From positions 73,298 through 137,297 of the forward strand of contig DAVZGP010000004.1 of NCBI GenBank assembly GCA_052274345.1: a stretch of DNA of 64,000 bases. Direction: 5' to 3'. A program made the position numbers and the translations under genes. The notes beneath the pieces were generated by a model. That model saw only the letters and a list, made by a program, of their open reading frames with translations, was not told the DNA's origin and made no database searches. Numbering within the stretch: the stretch's first letter is position 1; each line of letters opens with the position of its first letter. Origin of the DNA: Clostridium_AD sp937920395. Lineage in GTDB: Bacteria; Bacillota; Clostridia; Clostridiales; Clostridiaceae. Shown here piece by piece: positions 1 to 7,695 of this stretch.

Positions 1-2
1 CA

Positions 3-617
3 TTATTCGGTATTTTGTTGTTTAAACATAGGATTAAAATATATCATCTACTACTTTTACCCATATCCTATTTGTTTCTAAGCATACCCAGTTTAATTGT
101 TGGCAGACCATTAAAAGATATTTTGCTTATTTATATTAATCAATCCAGTGAATATAAAAATCTAACCTCTAACGCACCTTCAATATATCAATGGTTTCCT
201 AGCAATTTATTTAGCAATACAACCCTTATAAGTAATATTGGAATTATATTTACCCTTGTGGTTGTTCTTATTATCTTTTATGTAAGCATTAAATATATAA
301 AAGTTATTAAGTATGATAATATTATAGAATTATCCCTATTATTTTCTATAATTATTCCATTTTTGTTACCACATATGCATGAGAGGTATTTCTTTATGGC
401 AGACATAATTTCACTACTATATGCCTTTTCTTTTCCAAAGAAATTTTATATAGCTATAATAATACCTTTAGCTTCATTAGTATGTTATCTACCATTTTTA
501 TATAACGCATCAACTAATTTTATAATTGCAGCTTCTGTAGTGTTGTTTCTAGTTATAATCGATTTAATTTACTCATTTAAAATTCATTTAGTTAATGAGC
601 AAGGAAATTATAAATAA
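3..617 (+). CDS. C-terminal part of a polytopic membrane glycosyltransferase (Gpi18-like), cut by the window edge
   Basis: The reading frame is open to the first base of the window, so the gene begins upstream; the TTG at 15 is internal, not a real start. About 205 residues are visible, with at least five hydrophobic segments typical of an integral membrane protein. The motif PHMHERYFF around residue 120 resembles the conserved segment of bacterial Gpi18-like mannosyltransferases (polyprenyl-phosphate-sugar dependent, active site on the outer face). It may attach sugars to a surface polymer or protein, which would suit the glycosyltransferases further downstream, but substrate and donor cannot be read from the sequence. 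Family assignment rests on this motif and the topology only. Confidence 0.6.
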   Translation, partial: LFGILLFKHRIKIYHLLLLPISYLFLSIPSLIVGRPLKDILLIYINQSSEYKNLTSNAPSIYQWFPSNLFSNTTLISNIGIIFTLVVVLIIFYVSIKYIKVIKYDNIIELSLLFSIIIPFLLPHMHERYFFMADIISLLYAFSFPKKFYIAIIIPLASLVCYLPFLYNASTNFIIAASVVLFLVIIDLIYSFKIHLVNEQGNYK

Positions 618-724
618 AGTATGTATACCACAATCTTATGTTCACATTGTGTTTGCAATTGCCACAGCTTTCCCACATTATTGCCACATATCTACGGTAT
701 ACTTAGACAATCTATATTAGGTAA

Positions 725-967
725 ATAAATGCTATTAGTTCAAGCAAGGATGATGAAAAAACAAAAACGGCCAAAGCTTTAGTTATTGAAGCTAAAATAC
801 AGCAAATCGAATCACAAATTGCTCAAAAGCAATCTGGAAAAACAGAGCAAACATCTAGTACGGAGCAAACATCAAAAACTAACGATAGTAGTTTAAACCT
901 TTTAAAAAGTAGTTCTACAAAATCTACTAATTCTACTAGTGATAACATACTTGATGTGTACGCTTAA
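725..967 (+). pseudogene. Start-less remnant of a coiled-coil (FlxA-like) protein
   Basis: One frame is open for 80 codons between a TAA at 722-724 and the TAA at 965-967, but it holds no ATG, GTG or TTG start and no ribosome binding site. The translation is strongly protein-like: a charged helical stretch with EAKIQQIESQIAQKQ in its middle, then a Ser/Thr/Lys-rich tail ending NILDVYA. The heptad-like pattern recalls the C-terminal half of clostridial FlxA-like or similar small coiled-coil proteins; that family name is a tentative recollection. A rho-independent hairpin follows 23 bases later, as for a real gene. I read it as the 3' half of a gene that lost its 5' part. Confidence 0.5.
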
Positions 968-990
968 TAAAGATAAAGCATCTAAAAAAT

Positions 991-1020
991 AACCAACAAA
1001 TTAAATTGTTGGTTATTTTT
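991..1020 (+). terminator. Rho-independent terminator after the remnant
   Basis: The arms AACCAACAA and TTGTTGGTT (991-1014) pair around an AT-rich loop and are followed by a T-rich run. Confidence 0.75.
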
Positions 1021-1145
1021 TCTTTTTGATAATATTCCTTATTTATTTGCATTATTATACTATGAGCAATTCTATGTAACCCATAATTATTTCTGACCAT
1101 ATAATATACTGTGCCATAAATACTTGTTTATTAGGAGGTTTTTAC

Positions 1146-2231
1146 ATGAAAGGTAAATATAAAATTTGCGTATATGCAATCTGCAAAAATGAAGAACAGT
1201 TTGTTGACCGCTTTATGGATCATGTTAGTAACGCTGATGTTGTTATAGTTGTAGATACTGGCTCTACTGATGATACAATTAATAAGCTAAAAGAAAGAGG
1301 TGCTGTTGTTTATTCTATAAATGCTACCCCCTTTCGATTTGATTACTCAAGAAATGAATGTTTAAAATTTATTCCAGAATATATGGATATATGTGTATCT
1401 TCAGATCTTGATGATGTAATTGAGGATGGTTGGAGAGAGCATTTAGAAAATGCATGGACAAAAGAAACCACAAGAGGATCATATCTATATAATTGGAGCA
1501 TTAATGCTGATGGTACGCCCGCCGTTCAATATACTTGGTCAAGAATTCACTCAAGGCATGGTTATAAATGGATATATCCAACACATGAAATCTTAGAATA
1601 TATAGGTGAAGGTGAAGAAAATCAAGTATATATTAAGGGACTAGTGTACAACCATTACCCTGATGTTAACAAAAATAGAAGTTTAAATCTTCCATTATTA
1701 AAATTAGCCGTGGAAGAAAATCCTAACAATAGTAGAAATTTGTATTATCTTGGTCGCGAGTATATGTTTGCTAATAGCTGGGATGATTGCATTTTAACCT
1801 TAAAAGAGTATTTAGCATTACCAACATCAACTTGGGAAGATGAAAGATCCTCTTCCATGAGATTTATTGGAAAATCATATTTTGAAAAAGCTGAAATAAT
1901 AAATGCTAAAAAATGGTTCCATAAAGCAATAAGTGAATCTATTTCCTCAAGAGAGCCTTATATAGACCTCTCTTTACTAGCATACAGCGAGGAAGATTGG
2001 TGTAGTGTTTATTATTATGCCAATGAAGCATTAAAAATCAAAGAGAAATCATTTGACTTTGCTAACGATGCAAATGCTTGGGACTATACACCTTATGATT
2101 TGGCAGCTTTAGGCTGTTACCATTTAAATATGCTAGATAAAGCGATAGAATTCTCAAAGCTTGCAATTAATCTTTCGCCTAATGATGAAAGATTATTGAA
2201 TAATCATAAAATATATTTAGATAGCTTATAA
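1146..2231 (+). CDS. Family-2 glycosyltransferase with C-terminal TPR-like repeats
   Basis: 361 residues. The N-terminal third is a GT-A fold of family 2: a nucleotide-sugar binding beginning (ICVYAICKNEEQFV), the VVDTGSTDDT segment near residues 36-45, and an acidic SSDLDD motif near residue 85 that should bind the metal and sugar nucleotide. The remainder is helical with repeats resembling tetratricopeptides (LYYLGREYMFANSWDDC and similar). It is cytoplasmic, with no membrane segment. A strong AGGAGG lies 7 bases before the ATG. GT2-TPR proteins of this type commonly lie next to collagen-like spore proteins in Firmicutes and are thought to glycosylate their Thr residues. Its position 230 bases upstream of such a gene supports that role, but the acceptor is inferred. 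Confidence 0.75.
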   Translation: MKGKYKICVYAICKNEEQFVDRFMDHVSNADVVIVVDTGSTDDTINKLKERGAVVYSINATPFRFDYSRNECLKFIPEYMDICVSSDLDDVIEDGWREHLENAWTKETTRGSYLYNWSINADGTPAVQYTWSRIHSRHGYKWIYPTHEILEYIGEGEENQVYIKGLVYNHYPDVNKNRSLNLPLLKLAVEENPNNSRNLYYLGREYMFANSWDDCILTLKEYLALPTSTWEDERSSSMRFIGKSYFEKAEIINAKKWFHKAISESISSREPYIDLSLLAYSEEDWCSVYYYANEALKIKEKSFDFANDANAWDYTPYDLAALGCYHLNMLDKAIEFSKLAINLSPNDERLLNNHKIYLDSL

Positions 2232-2342
2232 ACTTATTTATTTTACTTTCATCGTTTAGAAATATAGATTATAATTTAATCTATATTTTTTTGAATTGAT
2301 TAAATTCTTACTATCTCTGTTTAACACAAAAACGAAGTATCC

Positions 2343-2395
2343 GCATACTATGTATAGAAAGTACAAGCTTTATATAAAAAAGTACAAGCATACTA
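2343..2395 (+). promoter_or_regulatory. Paired direct repeats upstream of the collagen-like gene
   Basis: AAAGTACAAGC occurs at 2358-2368 and again at 2379-2389, exactly 21 bases (two helical turns) apart, and GCATACTA occurs at 2343-2350 and 2388-2395. Spacing in whole turns suggests a regulator or sigma-factor contact site for the collagen-like gene that starts at 2461. The CATA elements are reminiscent of a late-sporulation sigma-K -10 region but do not match its consensus fully. Function is inferred. Confidence 0.4.
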
Positions 2396-2460
2396 ATAAA
2401 AGAGAATAAAACGTTTTAAATAAATATAGAAAATATTATCAATAAGGAAGGTGTCTAATA

Positions 2461-3351
2461 TTGATTAAAAATAAATCAGATGAAACTTATGACTATTTTA
2501 CTCCGCCCAAAAACGATTGTTATGACAAACAAGATTCTTGTAAAAAACATGATCCTTGTAAAAAACACGATCCTTGTGATCCTTGCCATCCAAAATGTAT
2601 AGTTGGACCAACTGGCCCGACTGGTCCAATTGGACCTACTGGACGAACTGGCCCTACTGGTCCTGCTGGAGAAACTGGTCCTACTGGACGAACTGGCCCT
2701 ACTGGTCCCGCTGGAGCAACCGGTCCTACTGGACGAACTGGTCCTGCTGGTCCTGCTGGTCCCGCTGGCCCTAATGGTACTAACGGAACTAATGGAACTA
2801 ACGGAGCCACTGGCCCTGCTGGCCCTTCTGGCACTAATGGTGCTACCGGACCTACTGGTCCTGCTGGCCCCGCTGGTCCTACTGGTCCTACTGGTCCTAC
2901 TGGTCCTGCTGGCCCCACTGGAGCTACTGGTCCTGGTTTTAATTCGTATTTAAATGGTGTTATAACAACAAATAAAATATCTATTCCAGTTGGAGGCACT
3001 ATTATTTATGATACTGTAAATGTTGTAGGTACAGATTTAAGCTACAATTCAACAACAGGTATATTTACAGTTAATAAAACAGGCCTTTATACAATCGACT
3101 GGAAGATGTCTGTTACTCCAAATCCTTTAACCACTGCTATAGAAATTGATTTGCAAAAATCACCTTCAACCTTTATTGCTGGTATATCTATTACAGTAAC
3201 AAATCCAACAGTAACTGGTTCTAATGTAATTTATCAAGCAACAGCAGGAGATAATTTTAGATTTGTAAACAATTCAAATGGCCCAGTTAGTATAGTACTT
3301 GCAGGTTTAGTTGGACCTATTGGAACATTATCTATTTTAAGAACTGCTTAA
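2461..3351 (+). CDS. Collagen-like (BclA-type) surface protein
   Basis: 296 residues in three parts. Residues 1-48 are polar and Cys/His-rich, with a repeated CKKHDP unit that may cross-link or anchor the protein. Residues 49-156 are 36 uninterrupted Gly-X-Y triplets dominated by GPT, GPA, GRT and GTN: a collagen triple helix with many Thr, the residue O-glycosylated in BclA. Residues 157-296 form a beta-rich C-terminal domain like that of BclA (C1q/TNF-like trimerisation head), ending near a GLVGPIGTLSI motif. The start is TTG with AAGGAAGG 9 bases upstream. There is no classical signal peptide, as in exosporium proteins that are built from the mother cell. A hairpin terminator follows. Glycosyltransferase genes flank it on both sides. 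Spore-surface location is inferred from the family. Confidence 0.85.
   Translation: MIKNKSDETYDYFTPPKNDCYDKQDSCKKHDPCKKHDPCDPCHPKCIVGPTGPTGPIGPTGRTGPTGPAGETGPTGRTGPTGPAGATGPTGRTGPAGPAGPAGPNGTNGTNGTNGATGPAGPSGTNGATGPTGPAGPAGPTGPTGPTGPAGPTGATGPGFNSYLNGVITTNKISIPVGGTIIYDTVNVVGTDLSYNSTTGIFTVNKTGLYTIDWKMSVTPNPLTTAIEIDLQKSPSTFIAGISITVTNPTVTGSNVIYQATAGDNFRFVNNSNGPVSIVLAGLVGPIGTLSILRTA
2641..2745 (+). repeat. 45-bp tandem repeat inside the collagen region
   Basis: Units starting at 2641, 2686 and 2731 each begin GGACGAACTGG and encode GRT-GPT-GPA-GxT-GPT; the third unit diverges after its first triplets. Such tandem units let the collagen length vary by slippage or recombination. Confidence 0.75.
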
Positions 3352-3403
3352 TAAAATCAATTTTTGTTTAGTCCTAACAATTTATAAATAATTTTATTAC
3401 CTT

Positions 3404-3440
3404 AAAAGGTTGCCTATTATCGGCAACCTTTTATTTGAGT
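3404..3440 (+). terminator. Rho-independent terminator of the collagen-like gene
   Basis: AAAAGGTTGCC (3404-3414) pairs with GGCAACCTTTT (3422-3432), with T residues closing the second arm. Confidence 0.85.
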
Positions 3441-3558
3441 TATCACATAAAGTTCACATATTGATTTGATACTGATTCTACAATTTACCCTTATAATTTT
3501 AATTATAGAGAAACATTAAAAGCGAATTTAAAAATATAATTTGAAGGGAATGATAACA

Positions 3559-4587
3559 ATGAGTAATGGGATTATTTATTCAGTAGTAGTACCTTTATAT
3601 AATGAAGAACTTGTTATAGATGAGAGTTATAAAAGATTAAAATCTGTTATGGATAATGCAAACGGAAATTATGAAATTCTATTTGTTAATGATGGTAGTC
3701 ATGATGCGACAAGAAATAAAGTCGAAAACATATGCAGAATAGACAAAAATATAAAACTTATAAATTTTTCAAGAAATTTTGGACATCAAGCTGCCATCAC
3801 TGCAGGAATGAAGCAGGCAATAGGTGATGCTGTTGTAGTAATAGATGCTGATCTTCAAGACCCACCTGAAGCAATACTCGACATGATATCAAAATGGAAA
3901 GAAGGTTATGATGTAGTCTATGGGAAAAGGGTCAAAAGGGTTGGCGAAACCTTTTTTAAAAAGTTCACATCTAGTGTATACTACAGACTACTAAAAAGCA
4001 TGACAACTATAGATATTCCAGTTGATACTGGAGATTTTAGACTTATTGACAGAAAAGTATGTGATGCTCTTAATTCATTACCAGAAAAGAACAGATATAT
4101 AAGAGGTTTGGTTAGTTGGATTGGGTACAAACAAACATTTGTAAAATTTGTACGTAAAGAAAGATTTGCCGGCGAAACAAAATATTCTCTTAAAAAGATG
4201 TTTACATTAGCATTTGACGGAATAACTTCATTTTCTTATAAGCCATTGGTAATTGATGGATACTTTGGCGTCTTCAGTGGCTTAATAGGAACTGTTTTAT
4301 TAATTAGCACTATCGTAACCTCTATGATCAATAAAAGTGCTATATTAAACTTAGGTTTAATCCTTTCAATTAGCCTTATGATGTTTGGCTTAATGTTCTG
4401 CTTTATGGCTATTATGGGACAATATATTGCAAGAATTTCTGATGAGAGTAAAAATAGACCTTTATATATTGTGTCAAGCACATTAAGCTATAAAGAACTT
4501 AAAAACACTGTGACTTTTAAAGGAAATAGATCACCTGAAATATACGATTTGAAAATAACTTCAAAAGGTGAAGCCATAGGTAATTAA
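3559..4587 (+). CDS. Family-2 glycosyltransferase with two C-terminal membrane helices (GtrB/DPM1-like)
   Basis: 342 residues from the ATG at 3559, which has AAGGGA 9 bases upstream; a TTG at 3541 in the same frame would place that ribosome site inside the gene. The catalytic domain (residues 1-230) shows VVPLYNEE, FVNDGSHD and VIDADLQDPPEA, the DxD-type motifs of polyprenyl-phosphate glycosyltransferases such as GtrB, ArnC and dolichol-phosphate-mannose synthase. Two hydrophobic helices near residues 235-300 anchor it, as in GtrB. It should move a sugar from a nucleotide donor to undecaprenyl phosphate on the inner face, supplying an outer-face transferase such as the one at the window's left edge. 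Placement after the collagen-like gene suggests a surface-glycan role; the sugar is unknown. Confidence 0.8.
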   Translation: MSNGIIYSVVVPLYNEELVIDESYKRLKSVMDNANGNYEILFVNDGSHDATRNKVENICRIDKNIKLINFSRNFGHQAAITAGMKQAIGDAVVVIDADLQDPPEAILDMISKWKEGYDVVYGKRVKRVGETFFKKFTSSVYYRLLKSMTTIDIPVDTGDFRLIDRKVCDALNSLPEKNRYIRGLVSWIGYKQTFVKFVRKERFAGETKYSLKKMFTLAFDGITSFSYKPLVIDGYFGVFSGLIGTVLLISTIVTSMINKSAILNLGLILSISLMMFGLMFCFMAIMGQYIARISDESKNRPLYIVSSTLSYKELKNTVTFKGNRSPEIYDLKITSKGEAIGN

Positions 4588-4607
4588 GTAGACCTCATAT
4601 TTACAAG

Positions 4608-4654
4608 AATCCTCCTATAAATGATGTATGCATCATTTATAGGAGGATTTTTTT
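4608..4654 (+). terminator. Strong rho-independent terminator
   Basis: A 19-base stem (AATCCTCCTATAAATGATG paired with its complement across a four-base loop, 4608-4649) is followed by a T run on the + strand. It ends the glycosyltransferase transcript and faces the convergent hom gene. Confidence 0.9.
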
Positions 4655-4664
4655 ACTCAATATG

Positions 4665-4801
4665 TTAAATCATCTCCTGCGGAGTTGCATATTAACGACT
4701 TCATAAGGAGATTTATACTCCTACTTAAGTTTTATTTCTACTAATGTATTTGACTTCAACTTATAGAAGTAGGAGACTTTCCTTCTGAAATCTCGTTAAA
4801 A
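4665..4801. repeat. Dispersed hairpin repeat, copy A
   Basis: Shares its left end (TTAAATCATCTCC...ATATTAA) and right end (ATAGAAGTAGG.GACTTTCCTTCTGAAAT..CGTTAAA) with the copy at 8995-9177. Sub-terminal inverted segments TTAACGACTTCA..AGGAG and CTTTCCTTCTGAAAT..CGTTAA allow a long hairpin. It ends directly against the stop codon of the minus-strand homoserine dehydrogenase gene (4802-4804). It contains no ORF. It resembles non-autonomous elements with imperfect subterminal hairpins, possibly of the IS200/IS605 kind; that affiliation is not proven. Confidence 0.65.
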
Positions 4802-6091
4802 CTAATTAAATGATTCTATTCTTATTATACTTTCCACATTGTTTACACTATCTAATTGTATTATTTTATTAAGTGAATTTCTGATATTCTTTTCTGCACT
4901 TTTATGTGTTATAAATGCAAGTGAAGAATGGTAAACCCTCTCGACATCTTGAGTAATTGATACAATACTAACATCGTTTTCTCCAAATATATTGGCCGCG
5001 TCTCCTAAAACCCGCGCTTGATCTTTAAAATCGAGTCTTATATAAAATTCAGATTCATTTTCCTGTTCTTTTTTCACTTGTTTAAACTCAAAGGCTCCAC
5101 CTAATTTTTTTATCTCAGCTGGCTTTACATTATTTCTAAGTATTGATATTATATCCCCAACAACGGCACTCCCTGTTGGCAGATCCCCTGCACCTTTTCC
5201 GTACAGCATTAATTCTCCAACTGCATTTCCTTTTATCATAATTGCATTATATGCATCATTTACATTTGCCATAGGATGAGTTGACGGAACTAGAGTTGGA
5301 TGTACTCTTAGCTCTAACTTGTTATCTCTCTCCTTAGCTATTGCTAAAAGTTTTATAGTATAACCAAATTTTTTAGCATATTCTATGTCTACTGCACTTA
5401 TATTTCTTATCCCTTCTCTATATATACAATCATGGTCTACTTCAGTTCCAAAAGCTAATGAAGACATTATAGCAAGTTTATATACGGCATCATAACCATC
5501 AACATCAGAAGTTGGATCAGCTTCTGCATAACCCTTATCTTGGGCCTCTTTTAATGCCTCATTGAAACTACTTCCATCTATAGTCATTTTACTTAATATA
5601 TAATTAGTTGTCCCATTTATAATTCCTATTATCTGCTCAATCCTATTCGCTGTAAGACTCTCATTAATTTCACGTATTATCGGTATTCCACCAGCTACGC
5701 TTGCTTCATAACAAAATAATACATTTTCTGCGTCAGCTATTTTGAATAATTCCTTGCCCCAGTTTGCAATTACTAATTTATTAGCAGTTACAATATGTTT
5801 TTTAGCTTTCATCGCACGTATCATATAATCCTTAGCCTCATTACGTCCACCTATAAGTTCAACAACAATCTTTATACTCTCATCGTTAATAATATCATCA
5901 ATATTATCTGTTAATATTCCAGGAGCTATTTTAATATCTCTCTTTTTATTTATGTCTTTTACAAGTATTTTAGCTACCTCTATTTCATAATTTGAACGTT
6001 TCATAATTTCTTTTTTATTCTCATGTAATATTTTCCATACACCTGTACCTACATTACCAAACCCTAAAATAGCTATTTTGACCTTTTCCAT
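4802..6091 (-). CDS. hom: Homoserine dehydrogenase (copy 1)
   Basis: 429 residues, the usual length for the ACT-containing form. It reduces aspartate semialdehyde to homoserine with NAD(P)H. Visible features are the N-terminal Rossmann motif GFGNVGTGV (residues 10-18), the catalytic core with EASVAGGIPIIREI and GIINGTTNYILSKM near residues 130-175, the GYAEADPTSDVDG stretch, and a C-terminal ACT domain (about 345-429) that usually senses threonine. It is the last gene of the operon with thrC and the mutase-like gene under the SAM riboswitch; thrC ends 51 bases upstream of its start. A second copy, very similar throughout, lies at 21206-22495. The ATG has GGAGAA 7 bases upstream. Confidence 0.93.
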   Translation of the reverse strand: MEKVKIAILGFGNVGTGVWKILHENKKEIMKRSNYEIEVAKILVKDINKKRDIKIAPGILTDNIDDIINDESIKIVVELIGGRNEAKDYMIRAMKAKKHIVTANKLVIANWGKELFKIADAENVLFCYEASVAGGIPIIREINESLTANRIEQIIGIINGTTNYILSKMTIDGSSFNEALKEAQDKGYAEADPTSDVDGYDAVYKLAIMSSLAFGTEVDHDCIYREGIRNISAVDIEYAKKFGYTIKLLAIAKERDNKLELRVHPTLVPSTHPMANVNDAYNAIMIKGNAVGELMLYGKGAGDLPTGSAVVGDIISILRNNVKPAEIKKLGGAFEFKQVKKEQENESEFYIRLDFKDQARVLGDAANIFGENDVSIVSITQDVERVYHSSLAFITHKSAEKNIRNSLNKIIQLDSVNNVESIIRIESFN

Positions 6092-6142
6092 GTCTAATTC
6101 TCCTTTCCCAAACCCTTATATAAATCACCATTTGAAATGCCA

Positions 6143-7633
6143 TTAAATATTAAGAATCTTTTCAATTTCCATTTGCATTTCATTCTTTTTACAGACAATT
6201 TTATGAAGTATAGGTCTTGTTTCTAAATCCTTAATACCCACTGGAATATCTTCTTTTGTTAATTTACTAAGTTCTTTTATTAATTTAAAATCATTTAAAC
6301 CAAAGTACTTTGAATCTATTGATTTCATAACATCAGGCGTAAATTTATATGGACTTGCAGTAGATACTATAATTGTCTTTGTAGTATCGTTTGTTTCTTC
6401 TAAATATTTTTTATAAACAGAATAAGCAACCGCAGTATGAGTATCAATTACGTAATTAGTATCTTTATAAACCGCAGTTATTGCTTTTGCTGTATCCTCT
6501 TCACTCGCATATCCTCCGAAGAAGTCTTTTAACTCTTTTTTCATATTATCATCTATCTCATATTTACCATCTTTTTTAAGCTTATCCATAAGATCTTTTA
6601 TCTTAGATGTATTTTCCCCACTAATAGCATATAAAAGTCTTTCAAGGTTACTTGAAATTAATATATCCATTGAAGGAGACATTGTAATTACAAAATCACG
6701 CACCCTATCGTATGTACCTATATTTATAAAATCAAATAAAACTTTATTTTCATTTGAAGCACAAATTAGCTTTTTAATTGGAAGTCCCATTTTCTTTGCA
6801 TAATATCCAGCTAATATGTTTCCAAAATTTCCAGTAGGAACACAGAAATTTATCTCTTCCCCTACTTTTATTTCACCCTTGTTACAGAGCTGAGTATATG
6901 CATAAAAATAATAAACCACCTGAGGTATTAACCTTCCAATATTTATTGAATTTGCTGAAGAGAACATCATATTGTTAGATTCTAATTTTTCAAGAAGACT
7001 GTCATCTGTGAGCATCTGCTTAACTCCATTTTGAGCATCATCAAAATTCCCTTCAATTCCTATAACAAAAGTATTATCTCCAGTTTGAGTTAGCATCTGT
7101 CTTTTTTGAATCTCGCTTACACCCTCTTGCGGGAAAAATACTATTATCTTTGTTCCCTCTACATTTGCAAAACCTTCAAGTGCTGCTTTTCCTGTATCGC
7201 CAGATGTTGCTGTAAGAATAATCATTTCTTTATTTATGTTTAATTTTTTTACCGCGTTTTTTAATAAATAAGGTAAGATTGATAAAGCCATATCCTTAAA
7301 TGCTAAAGTTGGTCCATGATATAATTCAAGGAAATATGTTTCTCCATGCTTTACAAGTGGTGCAATAACTTCTGTATCAAATTTTTCATCATATGACTTG
7401 TCAATTGACTCTATTAAATCTTTTTCATCATAATCAGTTAAAAATTCCTTCATTATAGTAAATGCTAATTTTTTATAATCCATTTCTTTTAATTCTTCAA
7501 GGGATGCAGTAAGTTTTGGTATTAATGTTGGTACAAAAAGTCCACCATCCTCGCTAAGCCCTCTTGCAATAGCTTCTGCTGATTTTACTAGTTTTTCATT
7601 TCCACGAGTACTCTTATAATATATTTGATTCAT
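6143..7633 (-). CDS. thrC: Threonine synthase
   Basis: 496 residues, the length of the long (E. coli/yeast) class of threonine synthase. It converts O-phosphohomoserine to threonine with pyridoxal phosphate. The PLP lysine is K113 in HGPTLAFKDMAL; the N-terminal motif YKSTRG and the phosphate-binding TATSGDTGKAALEG and FVPTGNFGN-type segments fit the family. It lies between hom and the mutase-like gene in one minus-strand operon, with a clear GGAGG before the ATG. Its substrate must be made by a homoserine kinase. No GHMP-type thrB is present here, which points to the upstream neighbour for that step. Confidence 0.93.
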   Translation of the reverse strand: MNQIYYKSTRGNEKLVKSAEAIARGLSEDGGLFVPTLIPKLTASLEELKEMDYKKLAFTIMKEFLTDYDEKDLIESIDKSYDEKFDTEVIAPLVKHGETYFLELYHGPTLAFKDMALSILPYLLKNAVKKLNINKEMIILTATSGDTGKAALEGFANVEGTKIIVFFPQEGVSEIQKRQMLTQTGDNTFVIGIEGNFDDAQNGVKQMLTDDSLLEKLESNNMMFSSANSINIGRLIPQVVYYFYAYTQLCNKGEIKVGEEINFCVPTGNFGNILAGYYAKKMGLPIKKLICASNENKVLFDFINIGTYDRVRDFVITMSPSMDILISSNLERLLYAISGENTSKIKDLMDKLKKDGKYEIDDNMKKELKDFFGGYASEEDTAKAITAVYKDTNYVIDTHTAVAYSVYKKYLEETNDTTKTIIVSTASPYKFTPDVMKSIDSKYFGLNDFKLIKELSKLTKEDIPVGIKDLETRPILHKIVCKKNEMQMEIEKILNI

Positions 7634-7695
7634 AATATTATTCCTCCCATTTCACATTTTATAAACTACATTCACAATTTTTATATTAATATCTA

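Noticed and set aside
2641..2775. CRISPR-like short regular repeats
   Set aside because: The repeats are coding collagen triplets without spacers; no cas genes are present.
2583..2953. Two plus-strand ORFs (Trp/Ser/Asn-rich and Leu-rich) inside the collagen region
   Set aside because: Out-of-frame readings of the same 9-base-periodic repeat.
2520..2999. Long minus-strand ORF rich in Pro-Val-Gly within the collagen gene
   Set aside because: It mirrors the Gly-X-Y repeat in the opposite strand, has no ribosome site and low-complexity sequence; a shadow of the collagen frame.
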